From assembly GCF_030867145.1 (NCBI RefSeq), contig NC_134418.1, positions 8,428,802 to 8,492,801 on the forward strand: a stretch of DNA of 64,000 nt, written 5' to 3'. The notes beneath the pieces were generated by a model, which did not search any database, was not told the DNA's origin, and saw nothing but the letters and a program-made list of their open reading frames with translations. This DNA is from Opisthocomus hoazin (taxonomy: Eukaryota; Chordata; Aves; Opisthocomiformes; Opisthocomidae). Below, one piece after another: positions 49,347-61,972 of this stretch. Position 1 is the first letter of the stretch, and each line of letters opens with the position of its first letter. The translations under genes were made by a program, and so were the position numbers.

Positions 49347-49530
49347 ATCATAGAATCATAGAAAGTTTTGGGTCGGAAGGGACCCCTGGAGGTCATCTAG
49401 TCTGACCCCCCCCCAGCGAGCAGGGACACCGGTAAGTAGGTCAGGTTGCTCAGAGCCCTGTCCAGCCTGGTCTTGAATGTTTCCAGGGATGGGGCCTCCA
49501 CTGCCTCTCTGGGCAACCTGTTCCAGTTAA
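49347..49530 (-). mobile_element. CR1 LINE 3' end fragment
   Basis: Starts with the reversed octamer tail atcatagaatcatagaa, followed by ggtcggaagggacccctggaggtcatctagtctgacc and cctgtccagcctggtcttgaatg, ending near gggcaacctgttccag. A 5'-truncated, fairly well preserved antisense copy in intron 3. Confidence 0.9.
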
Positions 49531-50639
49531 CTTGTGCTGTGTTGAGTTACCTTGCAGTACTAGGCTACAGATGAACAACTCGGGAACTCCTTTGAATGTG
49601 TTTTGGCTGTTGGTAGCATAGGCATGGCAGTTTTCACTAGGTTGGTATAATGAACGTCTGGGTGTGTTCATCTGAATTTCAAAGTGCTGTAATTCCTGAA
49701 GAGCCTTACATCTGCAGTTTGTGTCAAGCATCTTTGGGAATTAGAATTATGTAAATGTGAAATAGTCAAGATCAATGCAGAGTAACAAACTTTTTCATTA
49801 CAAATAATTTGACACTTCAAAAGCCAACAACATGAAGTGTGCTGTGATGTTGAATGTATTTTTTCAGTCCTTTTAGATGAAATAGGTTATCTGCAGTGTA
49901 TCATAACAGAGCTAATTTATTACAAAATACTTAGTCTGGAAGGCTAGTGATTCAAGAAACACTCTTGAATTGAAAATTTTATGTGAAAGGAGAATGGTGT
50001 TATCACCTGTAGATTGCCTAGATGTAGAAAAGGTTTTAGTTCTGCCTCTGATTTTTTTCTTATCGTACATTCTTCCTGCCAGACATTCCTTGAAAATGTA
50101 AATGTTACTTTACATTTAACGCTTTCTTTTATGGCTATACTAGATGACAGGAGTTTGCTTTTTGTGAACGTGTGTAGTTGCTAATATAGACTAATTCTGC
50201 TTGGACAAAAGCTACAGGGCTCATGCTCAACTGGCAAAGGATTCATTGTCTTTCCTCTGCTAGAAGAGGCTACAACAGAAAATGGCCAAGGTAGACCTAA
50301 CACCAGAGGCTTTTTTCCCCTGCCCGGTGATGCATCTTAAGCTCTAGAGGCTTTGTCGCATTGCTTTAGCGTAGTCATTTATTACTGTGCTTAGCATGGT
50401 ATAATGTACTGCTGGATACAGTGCAGCCATTTGCTGAGCTACAAAAACTGCTGAGGCAGGAGTAGAGGATGCGCTGGGAAAACAGCTTGCTAATAACCAG
50501 CCAAAGTGCTGGCTGCAACTGTGAGGCTCTGCCGGAACAGCTTATGTGCATGTGCAAAAGTAGGCGGATGAAAGTTACTGCATTTGTATTTCAGTGCTGT
50601 AGAGCTAAATTATATTGCAGGTTAGGTTGCAAGTTGAAG

Positions 50640-50945
50640 GTACAGTTTTGGTGACCACATCTTAAGAAGGCTGTTGAAAAAACTGGAGGGAGATAATGCC
50701 TGGAAAATGGGAAGGGGGGGATGCTTTTGCTAGATATGAGAGCAAAAGTCGTATACCGAGGAGCTTCATAATCGACTGCAGAAAGATTTAGGGAGGAAAC
50801 AATACAGAGAATGAGAAGTCAGAAAAATTGGTGTTTGAAATTGGACACAAGGTTAGAACGTGTTTTAATTGCTAGAACAAATTACCAAAAGAAGTACCAG
50901 TATCTTCTAGTGTTAGATAAAGACAAAGTTCTTCTGACAGGTAAT
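50640..50945 (+). mobile_element. Probable ancient LINE (CR1/L3-like) fragment
   Basis: The + strand has weak landmarks of old CR1-like elements in order: ggtgaccacatcttaagaagg, tgttgaaaaaactggaggg, ggacacaaggttagaac and gctagaacaaattaccaaaagaagtac. No frame remains. The assignment rests on remembered consensus text and is tentative. Confidence 0.4.
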
Positions 50946-53485
50946 CGGTCAGTGTGAGTTACTGGGGTCTTTCAGAAACAATGAGGTAGCATTAAAATGT
51001 CTGTGCTATACAGAGGCCATGGAAGATGCTCTCAAGTGAAAGCTCGGCTGCGTACACCATGGGATACCGTCTGTAGACAAAAACGTCTCTGGCTCTGCTG
51101 CTGATGAATCTGTGGTTTGGCTGTCTGTCTTAGCTTTTTTTCTAACAGCTAGCACTGCAGCTGGCTTTTGAGTAGGACATTCTGTCAATTGCTCTGTTTA
51201 TTTTCTTCGTAATCCTGTTAATGTGTGTAGCATTAGAACACTTAATAGTAGTTTAATGAACTTCAGACAGCATTGTTTTATGAGCAGGGAGTAAGGAGGC
51301 CTCTTAATGTTAATTTGTGCTTCATTTTAACTGATCTTCAGTAACTGTGATGTTGCTGTATTGTTACCACCCATTCCATTGTTTTCTTCATAATTTGTGT
51401 TTCCCTTCGATCTCAATGTAGTTCATACATACTCTGCATTGACCCTGAAGGAACTGCTGTAACAGCAGCCTTTTATTCCTCCCCTTGTATAGGGGCAGAG
51501 GAATTGGGTTCTGGTCTCAGGTCACATTACTGCCATCAAGATATTGCTCTGTCCCGCTTCTCACCTGTACCTCATTCTTTCTCGCTGCACAGGTTTTCAG
51601 GTAGGCAGTGTTGCTGCGGTGTGTTCCAGTCTGCCTGCTCCTGCCAGCTGCTGTCTCTTTTGCTGTTTCCCCACCGCAGAAATACGCTAACCTCTTTCTG
51701 CTTCCCCAGGTGGTCCTGTTGTCTACCTTGCAGCTCCTTGTGGCTGCCTTCTTCCCGAGTTGTGCAGCGGTAACCGTGGCGTCTAGGTGATCCCTGAATT
51801 TGCTGTGTATTCATCACAGAGGAAATACTAACAAATTAATACAGAAGAGTAATCTGACCCTTTGTAACTGTTCATTATTGCGTTTCCGTTTCAGCGCTTG
51901 AGAACGGAACTATATTGAAGGTTAGGTTGAAAGTTGAGGGTATGTAGCTCAGTGCCTGAGTAGTCATCAAAAACTTAATACGGCTCTTTTGAAGTTGTTG
52001 TTTTAGAGTGGTCTAAGTGTTCATTGTATTTCACATCCAAGTAGCTTAAATGAATGCTTACCGTACTACTGAGTGCTAAAGTGTATCAGCAAACCCTTTT
52101 TTAACGTGAAGGTAGTACTCTCATGCATGTAATATGTACAGTTAGTTGATCTTATTGAAACTGTCATCAGTACATACCCTTGGCAGCAAGCCACTGATAG
52201 CTTGAGGCATACTGGCCTATTTTCAATTTCACGTTGATGCTGGTAAGCAATTAATAATAAATTTGCATGTTCCAAAATACATAAACAACATCTTAGGGGA
52301 TTCATAATATCATATTTTATACAACAAAATAGCCTGGTTTATGATTGAGTTTTCTTCCCCCCCATGAAGCTTTTTTCTCTATAAAATGCCAGCTATTTTC
52401 CACCTGAATAAAATCTCTTTTTTATCTTGTCTTAAGCCTAGCTTTTCTTTTTGATGAATTGTCTTGTTTTGAGGATGGCTCATGGGGGACTTGAAAATAT
52501 CAAGTATTAGTACTCATTTCTGTTTGGTTTCAAGCCTTGCTAAAGATTCACATTTCATATGTGAAATATTCTGGGTTTTATTTTAATACATAAATGTTCA
52601 TGTGCATGATAAAATCCCTCATAATTCATTCCTTTTGATGGCTTTCCAGACTTGTGGCTGGAGATGTCGTAAAATAAGTGCTTCAGCTCATGTGCAGAGT
52701 GGAGACTGATGGAGAGGAATGACTATTGGCCCGACTCCTGCAAATCTTAAAATATGTTATGTAAATTAAAACTCTTACATGAACACTACAGAAATTTTGA
52801 GCAAAAGCCATATTGCTACTAGAGAAATGGTGCTTTTGTTCTTTTTAAGCCATGTTTGACATCGGATCAAATGCAAAGTTGCTATTTTGCGATATTTGGT
52901 GCTGAAACGTATGAGCAGTTTTCTTGGTGAATTTAAAGAGCCACACATCTAGATCTGAAACTGCATATTGAAGGGTTTGGTTTTAATATTTGGGGAATGG
53001 ACTGTTCAAAGTGCTGTCTTGTATATGATCATGACTGACTCTTTAAAAACGATTTGTAGCAAAGTTCAAATTTTTACCTGCTGTGAAACAAACTCTATCT
53101 CTCATGCTGATCTACGTGTTGCTGTCTTGTAGTTAGGACTAGATCTAATGAAGGATTGTAATTTTAGCAATAAAATTTAGTTTGCTTGATGTGTAGTTAC
53201 AATGTAAAGATGTTTCACTTAAAGAAAAAAGTTGAATGGAAGCTTCTGCATATGTGCTGATGTCAAAACAAAGTCAGAGCTTTCTAAAGGCATCCCAGGG
53301 GCACTCTTCAGTCGCCCTGTTTGAAGAAGTCACTTCTGGCATGTGACTAAACCAGAACTCCTGGGTGGAGTTACTGGTGTCGAACTCTGATATCTTTGAC
53401 TACTGAGATGCAGTTAGTTTGTAGTGAAGTGAATAAAGTTTGCCTTTGGAATAAAAGAATTCTGTGCAAGTACTTCAGCCATGTT

Positions 53486-53917
53486 ATCACAGAATCACAG
53501 CATGGTAGGGGTTGGAAGGGACCTCTGTGGGTCATCTAGTCCGACCCTGCTGCCGAAGCAGGGTCACCTACAGTAGGCTGCACAGGACCTTGTCCAGGCA
53601 GGTCTTGAATATCTCCAGAGAAGGAGACTCCACAATCTCCCTGGGCAGCCTGTTCCAGGGCTCCGTCACCCTCAGAGGGAAGAAGTTCTTCCTCATGTTC
53701 AGACGGAACTTCCTGTGCTTCAGTTTGTGCCCGTTGCCCCTTGTCCTGTCACTGGGCACCACTGAAAAGAGCTTGGCCCCATCCTCCTGACACCCACCCT
53801 TCAGATATTTATAAGCATTTATTAGGTCCCCTCGCAGCCTTCTCTTCTCCAGGCTACACAAGCCCAGCTCCTTCAGCCTCTCCTCATAGGGGAGATGTTC
53901 CAGTCCCCTCATCATTA
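53486..53917 (-). mobile_element. Young CR1 LINE 3' copy
   Basis: About 430 bp, antisense to MAEA. It has the reversed tail atcacagaatcacag, a well kept 3' untranslated part and an intact - strand frame of 124 codons containing [20 protein letters not shown] and [20 protein letters not shown], the CR1 reverse transcriptase C-terminus. It is the same subfamily as the copies at 1-255 and 58803-59026. Frame integrity and close identity to the other copies point to recent insertion. Confidence 0.93.
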
Positions 53918-56900
53918 TCAGTAGTTGCACAAATCCTACCAAAGAAGAAAGGCAGACAAGTTTGACAGGCGTTCACTATTTTTAGCAAGACTCTGTTTCT
54001 TCGTATTTACTTAGTTCCTGTAAACATGTGGAAGAACTACTGCTTTTTTCCGGTTCACTACTGAATTTTCTTAATTGTGCAGGACCTTAAAGCTACAAAC
54101 TTTAGCTTTAAATTACGGTAGTTCACACTTCAATAGATGTTTCCAGTTTCTCACTTGGTTCACAACTTTGCAATAGACATTGTTTTGTTTAATTTCAAAT
54201 TAATGTGAAGCTAAAGTATCTACCAGTTAACAAATTACTGTACTACCTTTACGTGCACTTTCCCATTATTTCATAGCTATTATTCTTCATATAACCTTCA
54301 CTGTATTTCTGTGAATCACTTTTTCTTCCTTTCTGTAGCACGACCATGTGAATTCATGGAATTCTGGGCCCATTTTCATTTTCCTCTTGGTTTGCATGTC
54401 TGAAACTACTGTTGAAAGTAGTGGTCATTTTTCATTACAAAGCAGTTATTCCATGAAGTCTAGAACTCGTGGAGCCTGGCTTCCTGCGGGTGTGTCCCAG
54501 GGCTGATGGAGACTGTGTTCTGAATGCCCCCTCTGTGGAGAAAAAGTTCAGCAGATCTTTCTGGTGTTGACTCTTTGGTATTAACCAGGTCGTGTTTGCT
54601 GCAACCTTTCCTGCAAGTGAGAGTGGGCACGGGAGACTCCCAAACACAGGGCATGGCGAAGGAGAGCAACCTGGCGACGAGTGAGATCCCCTGAGGACTG
54701 GGCCCCTCTCAGCTCCTGCTCGCACGGACCAGGGGGTCCTGAAGCCGTTCAAAGGAGGGCATGTGCAGATGCGTGCTTGGGATGGTCTTACTAAGAATCC
54801 ATCTCAGAAAATGGAAATGCCATACCAGGATGTAGCTTTATGTTGGCCGGGAGTATATATGTAGTAATAATCATCATAAAGGAATCCATTCTTCATAGTA
54901 TTTTATACCTTCACAGCTGGAGTTCTGTGCAGAATCGTAGAGTTGGTAACCTCCCTCCCTGGAGGCACTTGCAGCTTAAGAGGCAGCAGTGATATTTTAA
55001 AAGCTATATATATGTAAATCAGAGCGCAGGGTGATGGATAGATGTATTCTTTGTTCAAATAGGTCTCTCTGATTTCATTTAAGTGTCTTCAGCCTTCATG
55101 TGCAGTTTTCTCTAATAACTGGGTTTTTTTCTAAGGTTTGAGCTGTTGGAATTAAATAGTCCTTTTATGATAAAGTTCATCCGGTGCTTAAATAGTTACC
55201 CTTCTGATACCTGGTCAGTGACTGTTAAATAAGGGCAGGTTAGTTCACTACAACAGTTATTTTTAAGCGTAAATGATAAAATCTAGGTGGTACTTCCGTG
55301 TTTGTGCTAGAAGGAAGAAGAATGCTTGTGCTGTGTTCCCCGTCTTTAGTGTTTGGATAATTGTCAGTAGTACTTACAGACAAGTTCTCCTCCTTGAGCC
55401 ATTTGAAACTATTTCTCAATACAATTGTGGAAGCCTGACTAAATGCAAGTTTGATGTTAATCAGTCTTCCTCCCCAGCATCAGGTATTCTGCATTTCTAA
55501 GCAAGTTAAGGCAAGGTACTTTGGGCAAAACCATCACAGCGATGCACAGGAGGCTGGAAAGTCCATGTGAAGAGTTATGGTGTGCTAACAGGACTGAAAT
55601 AATCTGTGTGCAGCGCACGGTTCTCCTATGCTTCTGCAGTACTGGAAGTAGAGTACTGCAATCACTTTTACGATGTGAAAAATGAAGTTGTGAAATGAAG
55701 GCAGGCTTTACAGTGTTGCAAAAGATGGTAATTAAAGACTTTAGAATGGCTTTTTAATTTATACACAAGTCACAAAACATTTTCCACGATGCTGAATGCT
55801 ATGTCAGTTGGAGGGGGAGTGTGCAGCAACAGATTTTTTTTCTCCAGCTTTTTTTCCACCTGCAAAACCGATGAGAATATTTCTCTAAAATGGCATATTT
55901 ACATTCACTCAATTTTACATGTAAACAAATTATATGAGAGGCTCTTCCTAACAGCATACTAAGTCTTCACGCTGTTTTGGGAACTGAGAAAGACTGTGTT
56001 TCTGTATGGTCTACAGCCAGTGCAACTCTGAATTGCAGAATAGCTTTACGAAACTCTTCAGCATTGGGGTCTTAATGGGGATTTTCCTGGTTTGAACATG
56101 AGATACCACTTACAGCTGCCAGCGCCGTTAGCTGCTTCCCATCCATACAAGATGTGGCAGACAAGTAGTTCTCCAGTTCTGGCCTGTGCAGAAAAGCTGT
56201 GCTGATTTTTTGAAAAAGCCAGATAATCCTCTCATACCCCTTTCCTCTATTTCCTTAGTCCTAGCTAATGAAATACGCCATGGAGAAGCATCACGGATAG
56301 GCACTACCAAAAAAGGAGGATAGGAAGGCGTGATCAGATGTAAAAAACTGACATGAGAATGTGTGAGGTTTTTAAAGGCTTATTGCCTAATTGTATCTTA
56401 GTATGTCTCTTCTATCAGTCTACAGGATTAAGACTTCTAACTACTTTATATCAAATGCAAAAGCTATTTCTTTCCTTACAAATGGATTTCTTAATGCTTT
56501 TTTTATATTGTTCCCTAACTTTCTATCTAGTCAGCAGAGAATAAAATCCTATTTACTGGTGCAATTTAAATGTGATTGTTAGTTCTGAAAGGAACTCTTT
56601 TAATTAAAAATGTTCTTCTCTGTTTTGTAGATACATACTGTCTATTTGATAGACACGGCTGCCAAGCTTTGACTTCTTTTGGCAACTGCAAATCTAATTA
56701 GCATTTCTGTACCTAATAGAATCTTTTTATTTTAAATTTGCAAAAAGAATGTATGAATTCTTTTTATTTGTATTGTCTGCCTCGGCAGCAACTACAGTCT
56801 TTTTGCTCACAGTTGAGCATTGCTGTACTAACACCTGATTGATAACTGCATCTCGTCGGGATTTTCTCAACAGCTCATTGAAACAAAAGAACTGCTGCCC

Positions 56901-58802
56901 TTATGCCTCTTTAAAAAAAATAAAAATGTCTTGTGATGGAGCTTAAACTGTAAAAAGGTATCAGATTAGATGGAACCAGTGATTTGTTGTCTGCCTAGCA
57001 TATCCAGCCCTTCTTAATGTAGAAGGAAATGTTGTTCTCTTAATTTGGTGTAAAAGTAAATGCTGTTCATTGAGAGGGGACATAGCTCAAATAACATCTC
57101 CATACATCTCCTCAAGCTTAATATTTTTAATTCAAATCGTCTTTCCATTCAGCAGCTGTGTGGAAAAATATTCAAGGAAGATAACGAATATGGCTGCATT
57201 ATGTGTTAAATTGCTTACACAGATGAGTTACATGGGCAAGAAGTTCTTTTGTGGTCACCTTATCATGCACAGGGGAATAATGCATTTCTATTTGCCTCTT
57301 GAGAATATCATCAGAAAAATGTCAGACAACCAAAAAGGACGATTACTCTCATGTTCTTGTGGGAAGCCTCTAAAAAAAAAAGTTTGCATTCTTTCAGTCC
57401 ATCTGCAAACACACTGATAAAATAGATATATTTTTTTTAATCCTTAAGGGGATGGGAGGACTCGGCAAAAGTCCGATCTTAATTTTGTTCTGTAAAGTTG
57501 TAACTGCTTTTGCTCTGACCTGAGTCTGGCTTACCTGGATTTGATACCACTAGAGCTGCATGAGGCCCTTTATTCTTTCGATGGTTTTGTTGCTATGGTC
57601 ATACAAGCTATAAAATGTAGTTGCATGTCAACTATCCTTAATATTTTGTTTTTAAACTCACATTCAAGTCATGAGAGAAGGCATTAGTAAAAGCTGCAAC
57701 TTGTGTTGCACTTCAGAAACACAGTTTTGTAAATAACCATTCTGACAAACCTAACATGGTCTGGACCATTTTTCCAGTAGTATTAGACTTCTTGTATTTA
57801 TCAGGAAAAACTGGCTAATGAAAGGCGAGATGCGAATGCAATATGCCTGATGCTACTTCTGTTTTTTAGCTTTGTCTCATGGAAGGTATAAATTCTGAGA
57901 CTAAGTGTATTCAGCTGTTCTAACAGCTGAAAATGCCATTTATTTCTGAGAGTGGTTTTGTTCACTAGAGCTACTGTAATGTTTGTGATATTCAGCATTT
58001 CAGTTGTATAATTTTCAGCATTTTGCTGTGAAGTCTACATAAAAATGAACTTGTTCAAAATTAGAGTGCATATTAATCAAATGCTTTAGTGCTGGATTTC
58101 TGTTTGACTGTTGAATTATCGTTTCTCACAGTGCATTTTGTTCAGCAAAGTAGGAACCGCCAAAGCATGACATATTTATGCAGCTCCAGAATAACTTCCA
58201 GCAGGGCTAATTCAGAACGGATCCTGTTCATATCGACTTGGGAACATCTACCTAAGGGGTTTTTTTTCAGCAAAAATATATGAAGAAAAAAAATATTTTT
58301 TGATACACTACTAGATCTTAAATTGTGTTCAGTCATGTTTGTTGTGATTGATATGAATGTGTAAAGCTGCTGGTAATTACCAAGTAGTAGCACAGGTGTA
58401 TTACAGGCTTGCTCTGGGCAAATCTGGTACTAGATTGCTGCTTTTTCTTCAAAAATATTTGCATGTGACAAGCACTTGAGGCATCTTGTGGCCCACCCAT
58501 TACCTAACTGTTTTTTAATATAGTGACTTTGTTTTATCAGCTCGATGTTGAATGTTGTAGATGAAACTACTGTAAGCAATTGAAGGTCTGCAGCTTACAA
58601 CGTTAAGCAAGGGAGAAAATATATTGGAGACCTCAGACCCTTGTAGGACTTTGCTTATAACTCTGTAGTTATAGGTGGCTAGGTAAAGTAGATATAGATA
58701 TTCTCCTCTTTTACATAGTTCTTTCTCACTTGAGCAAGTGTTAGGATATTATCATAGTCCAATTGACATAGTAGGCCGAACTTTGAGGAAGCCCAAGTGC
58801 TC

Positions 58803-59026
58803 CTCTGAACATGAGGAAGAACTTCTTCCCTCTGAGGGTGACGGAGCACTGGAACAGGCTGCCCAGGGAGGTTGTGGAGTCTCCTTCTCTGGAGATATTC
58901 AAGACCTGCCTGGACAAGGTCCTGTGCAGCCTGCTGTAGGTGACCCTGCTTTGGCAGGAGGGTTGGACTAGATGACCCACAGAGGTCCCTTCCAACCCCT
59001 ACTATTCTGTGATTCTGTGATTCTGT
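58803..59026 (+). mobile_element. Young CR1 LINE 3' end upstream of exon 4
   Basis: A sense-oriented, 5'-truncated copy beginning at ctctgaacatgaggaagaac and ending in three octamer tail units (attctgtg). About 96% identical by eye to the copy at 1-255. It ends 308 bp before the MAEA exon 4 acceptor. Confidence 0.93.
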
Positions 59027-59303
59027 CAGCGGCACTGAAGTGATGATGGGATCTGGTCGCTTTCTGTGCAAAGCTCCTAGGTTTAATCTTCACTCTTTCT
59101 TGTTTTTCCAGTTCTGTGTATAAGTAGAAAACTATTGTCGCTATTTCTCAGTGCATGGAAATGCAGTCTTTGAAATATACTGTACAGCCTTTTTGTAGAG
59201 TACTGTCCTAAAAATCAGAGGTCTCTAGAACAGTCTTTTGTATTTCTGTATTCCAGTTCTGTTGCAGAGTGGGTTGCTATGTGAAGTGTCAGCACAGTTT
59301 TAA

Positions 59304-59459
<156 letters not shown>

Positions 59460-60344
59460 TGAAAATGCAACATGTTGATGTTTTGTTGAAATTGTTTTCC
59501 AAATGTTTTCTAAACTGCTTGGATATTTGATGTGGTCAATTTGGTTTAAATTATAGGTCTTGAATGAGGCCTTGTATCAAAGTAAGGACAGTAAGTACAA
59601 AAATCTGCTTTTAAGAAGGCGTGGGCAGTTGGAGCTAAGCTGGCTCATGCAAACACCAGATCTGAAACTAAGTGGTAGGTGATCTTATGGATGCAAGTGT
59701 TGTCTCAACAAATCATGCTCGAATAAATAATAAAACAATTTTAGTGTGACTTACATACATCTAAATGCAGAAGTATGTAGTGTCTTGATGCATGTGAACT
59801 TACGTTTATAACTCTTTGCATCCTGCGGAGAATATGACTCAGTTTATGTGTAAAGGTATCTTAAGAGTGAGATTAATTGGTAAACCTATGTCTTCAGGCT
59901 TAACATGGAGAGAAATTCCATACAGATTTTTGTCTCGGTATTTTTGAAGTGTTATATATAGGAAAATAAAACTTGAGTACAGAACGAACTGTCTGTGAGA
60001 AATTACTGCTGAAATGTTTTTAGCAAAAAAAAAAAGCTGAGTCTAATTAAGTAATAAACACAGTCAGTCTTTTTCTAGCCATTGAATTCCAGGACCTGAA
60101 CGTGCTGTATACTCATTCCTGTGCACTTGGTTTAAATTTCCTTGTCTCTTAAATTCTGCATTTCAAAACATGCTGTAATGTTTTATAGGGCTTGCAGAAA
60201 TCTGTTTTTAACTGATATTAACCAAAATCCCTGCCTCCCTCAAAGATGCTTGTGTCTTATTTTTTTAAACTAAGCGCTTTATTTAACCAAAAATGTTTGA
60301 GTGCACTTAATGATAAGCGAAGAGTGACGTTCTCTGTCACTCAG

Positions 60345-60458
60345 GGGCTCCAAAATGAGAACGAACCGAAGATGGGACGCAAAAGTAAATCGGCCAGTGA
60401 TTACTCTAACGAAAATGATGATCTTGTTATGGAAACCATTAAAGGAAAACCAGAATTG
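60345..60458 (+). CDS. MAEA: MAEA cassette exon encoding a 38-residue insert
   Basis: 114 nt, exactly 38 codons, phase 0 at both ends. It is bounded by the acceptor ttctctgtcactcag and the near-consensus donor gtatgt. The peptide begins GLQNENEPKMGRKSKSASDY and ends NDDLVMETIKGKPEL. It is rich in Lys, Ser, Asn, Asp and Glu and looks disordered. Skipping it joins ...RKMK directly to SCLEFSLR, the common MAEA form; including it keeps the frame and lengthens the CTLH region. I recall a longer mammalian MAEA isoform with a 38-residue insert at this site ending in the same METIKGKPEL, which makes a conserved alternative exon the best reading. Inclusion in this species is not shown by the sequence itself. 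Confidence 0.85.
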
Positions 60459-61957
60459 GTATGTAGACACTATTGCATAATTATACTGCTAAAAAATCCC
60501 CATTGTGTGATCTTAATATGTGAAGTAATATAAGAAATAAAATCTGAATGTCTTTCATCACCAATCTTCAATAAACAATAAATAAGGAAAAATCTTCCCC
60601 ATCTCTCTTTTTGGAAAACAACAACAAAAATGTATTTCTGCAAGCCCTACTTTTTTTTTTTTTTAAAAAAAAAGAAAACACACACACAAAAAAACCACCA
60701 ACAACAAAGCAAAGGCCGTGAGAGATCAGAGTTGGAAAAAGAGAAATCACTATGCTTCTTTTTGAAACACAAATAAATGTTTCTTCTGTTTCTGGTTGCT
60801 TAGCTACTCATCAACGTTAATGCAAGCCTAAGCTAAAAATTAAACTGTATGTGTCCTGGGAAAGCACGCAGTCCTGTAGTCTTTACAGATGTGAGCTATC
60901 GAAACTCTTGTGCGTAGCTGCTGTGGAACTGTTTGAAGGTATATGAAGCATCATCGGATTGCCTAGGACTCTGCTTCTAGTTACACTTGTCTGCAGAACC
61001 CATACAGCCGCTGGCTTGCAGCTTGCTTGAAGATTCATAAAAACAAAACACAAACTCTGAAGATTGTTTTGGGATGTGGGTTTTTGCTGTAGAAACATTT
61101 TAACAAAATACTAAGCCCTAGGATTTAGTGTCATTAACAATTAAAAGCTTGATCATTTTTTTCTTAGAAATGAACTTAGCTAAAATTCTAAATGAGGGGT
61201 TTGTGTGGATTTGGATAACAGGGTATTTTAAAATACTCCTACTGGAAAATTTCAAATGAAGTAGCGAAGAAATTTTTATTCTCTGCGAAACATGGGCTTG
61301 AGTACAGAAAAATGCACAGTTGGGAAATAACTTATTTTCTGTTCCTTAAGTCCATTTTAACATATGACAGAATGCATCATTTTTATGTTCAAATAGCTTA
61401 CACTTCAAATCTTCTAATAAGCAATTGTTGCAATGTGTGCATTAGTCACCCCAGGCAGTTAGCCGATACAAATTTTGAGTTGCTCAAAATCCTGCTGAAG
61501 TCACTAAGGAGTCTTGATCTTACTGTGCTGATGGACAATAAACAAAAGACAACTATTCATTAGAAGCATAGGGGAAGGAAAAAAACATTTGCCAGATGGA
61601 GCAGGGCAACCCAAGGAATGCAGTTCTTTTCAAGGTTCAGAGGACTTTGGGTTTTTGTTGTTCTCTTAAGGTAATAAAACAGTTGACTGTGTCCCTATAA
61701 AGAAGCGTAGTGACTTGTGCTTTTATGGGGGGAGAATCCTTTTTCTTTTTAATTCCACGTATTCAAAGTTTTTTTTATAGATTTTTGTGAACTGGTGATG
61801 GAATTTGATTTAAAGGGGCACTGTCAACTTCATTAGGCTTCAATTTTTACCTTTTTCCAAAAACAGGTAAATGCCACTTGGTTTTCTTGTTTGAGACTTG
61901 TTTCCAGCATGGCTTTTAGATGTTTGACAAGAAGAGCGGGCTAGAAGTCTGAAGAAA

Positions 61958-61972
61958 GGGAGGGAGGGAGGG
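61958..61972 (+). repeat. (GGGA)n run, G-quadruplex motif
   Basis: GGGAGGGAGGGAGGG on the sense strand: four G3 tracts with single-A loops, the classic pattern of a stable parallel quadruplex. It lies between the cassette exon and the next constitutive exon, 484 nt before the acceptor. Confidence 0.9.

Noticed and set aside
53568..53942. 124-codon minus-strand open frame as a host gene
   Set aside because: It is the C-terminal end of the CR1 reverse transcriptase in a young LINE copy, not a host gene.
57070..57417. Plus-strand open frame of 115 codons
   Set aside because: No family motif, ordinary intron composition, and the ATG is not near any promoter or splice acceptor.
60246..60533. 95-codon frame starting at 60246 as an independent protein
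   Set aside because: The frame contains the MAEA cassette exon; the upstream part is intron with no similarity, and a clear splice acceptor lies at 60344/60345.
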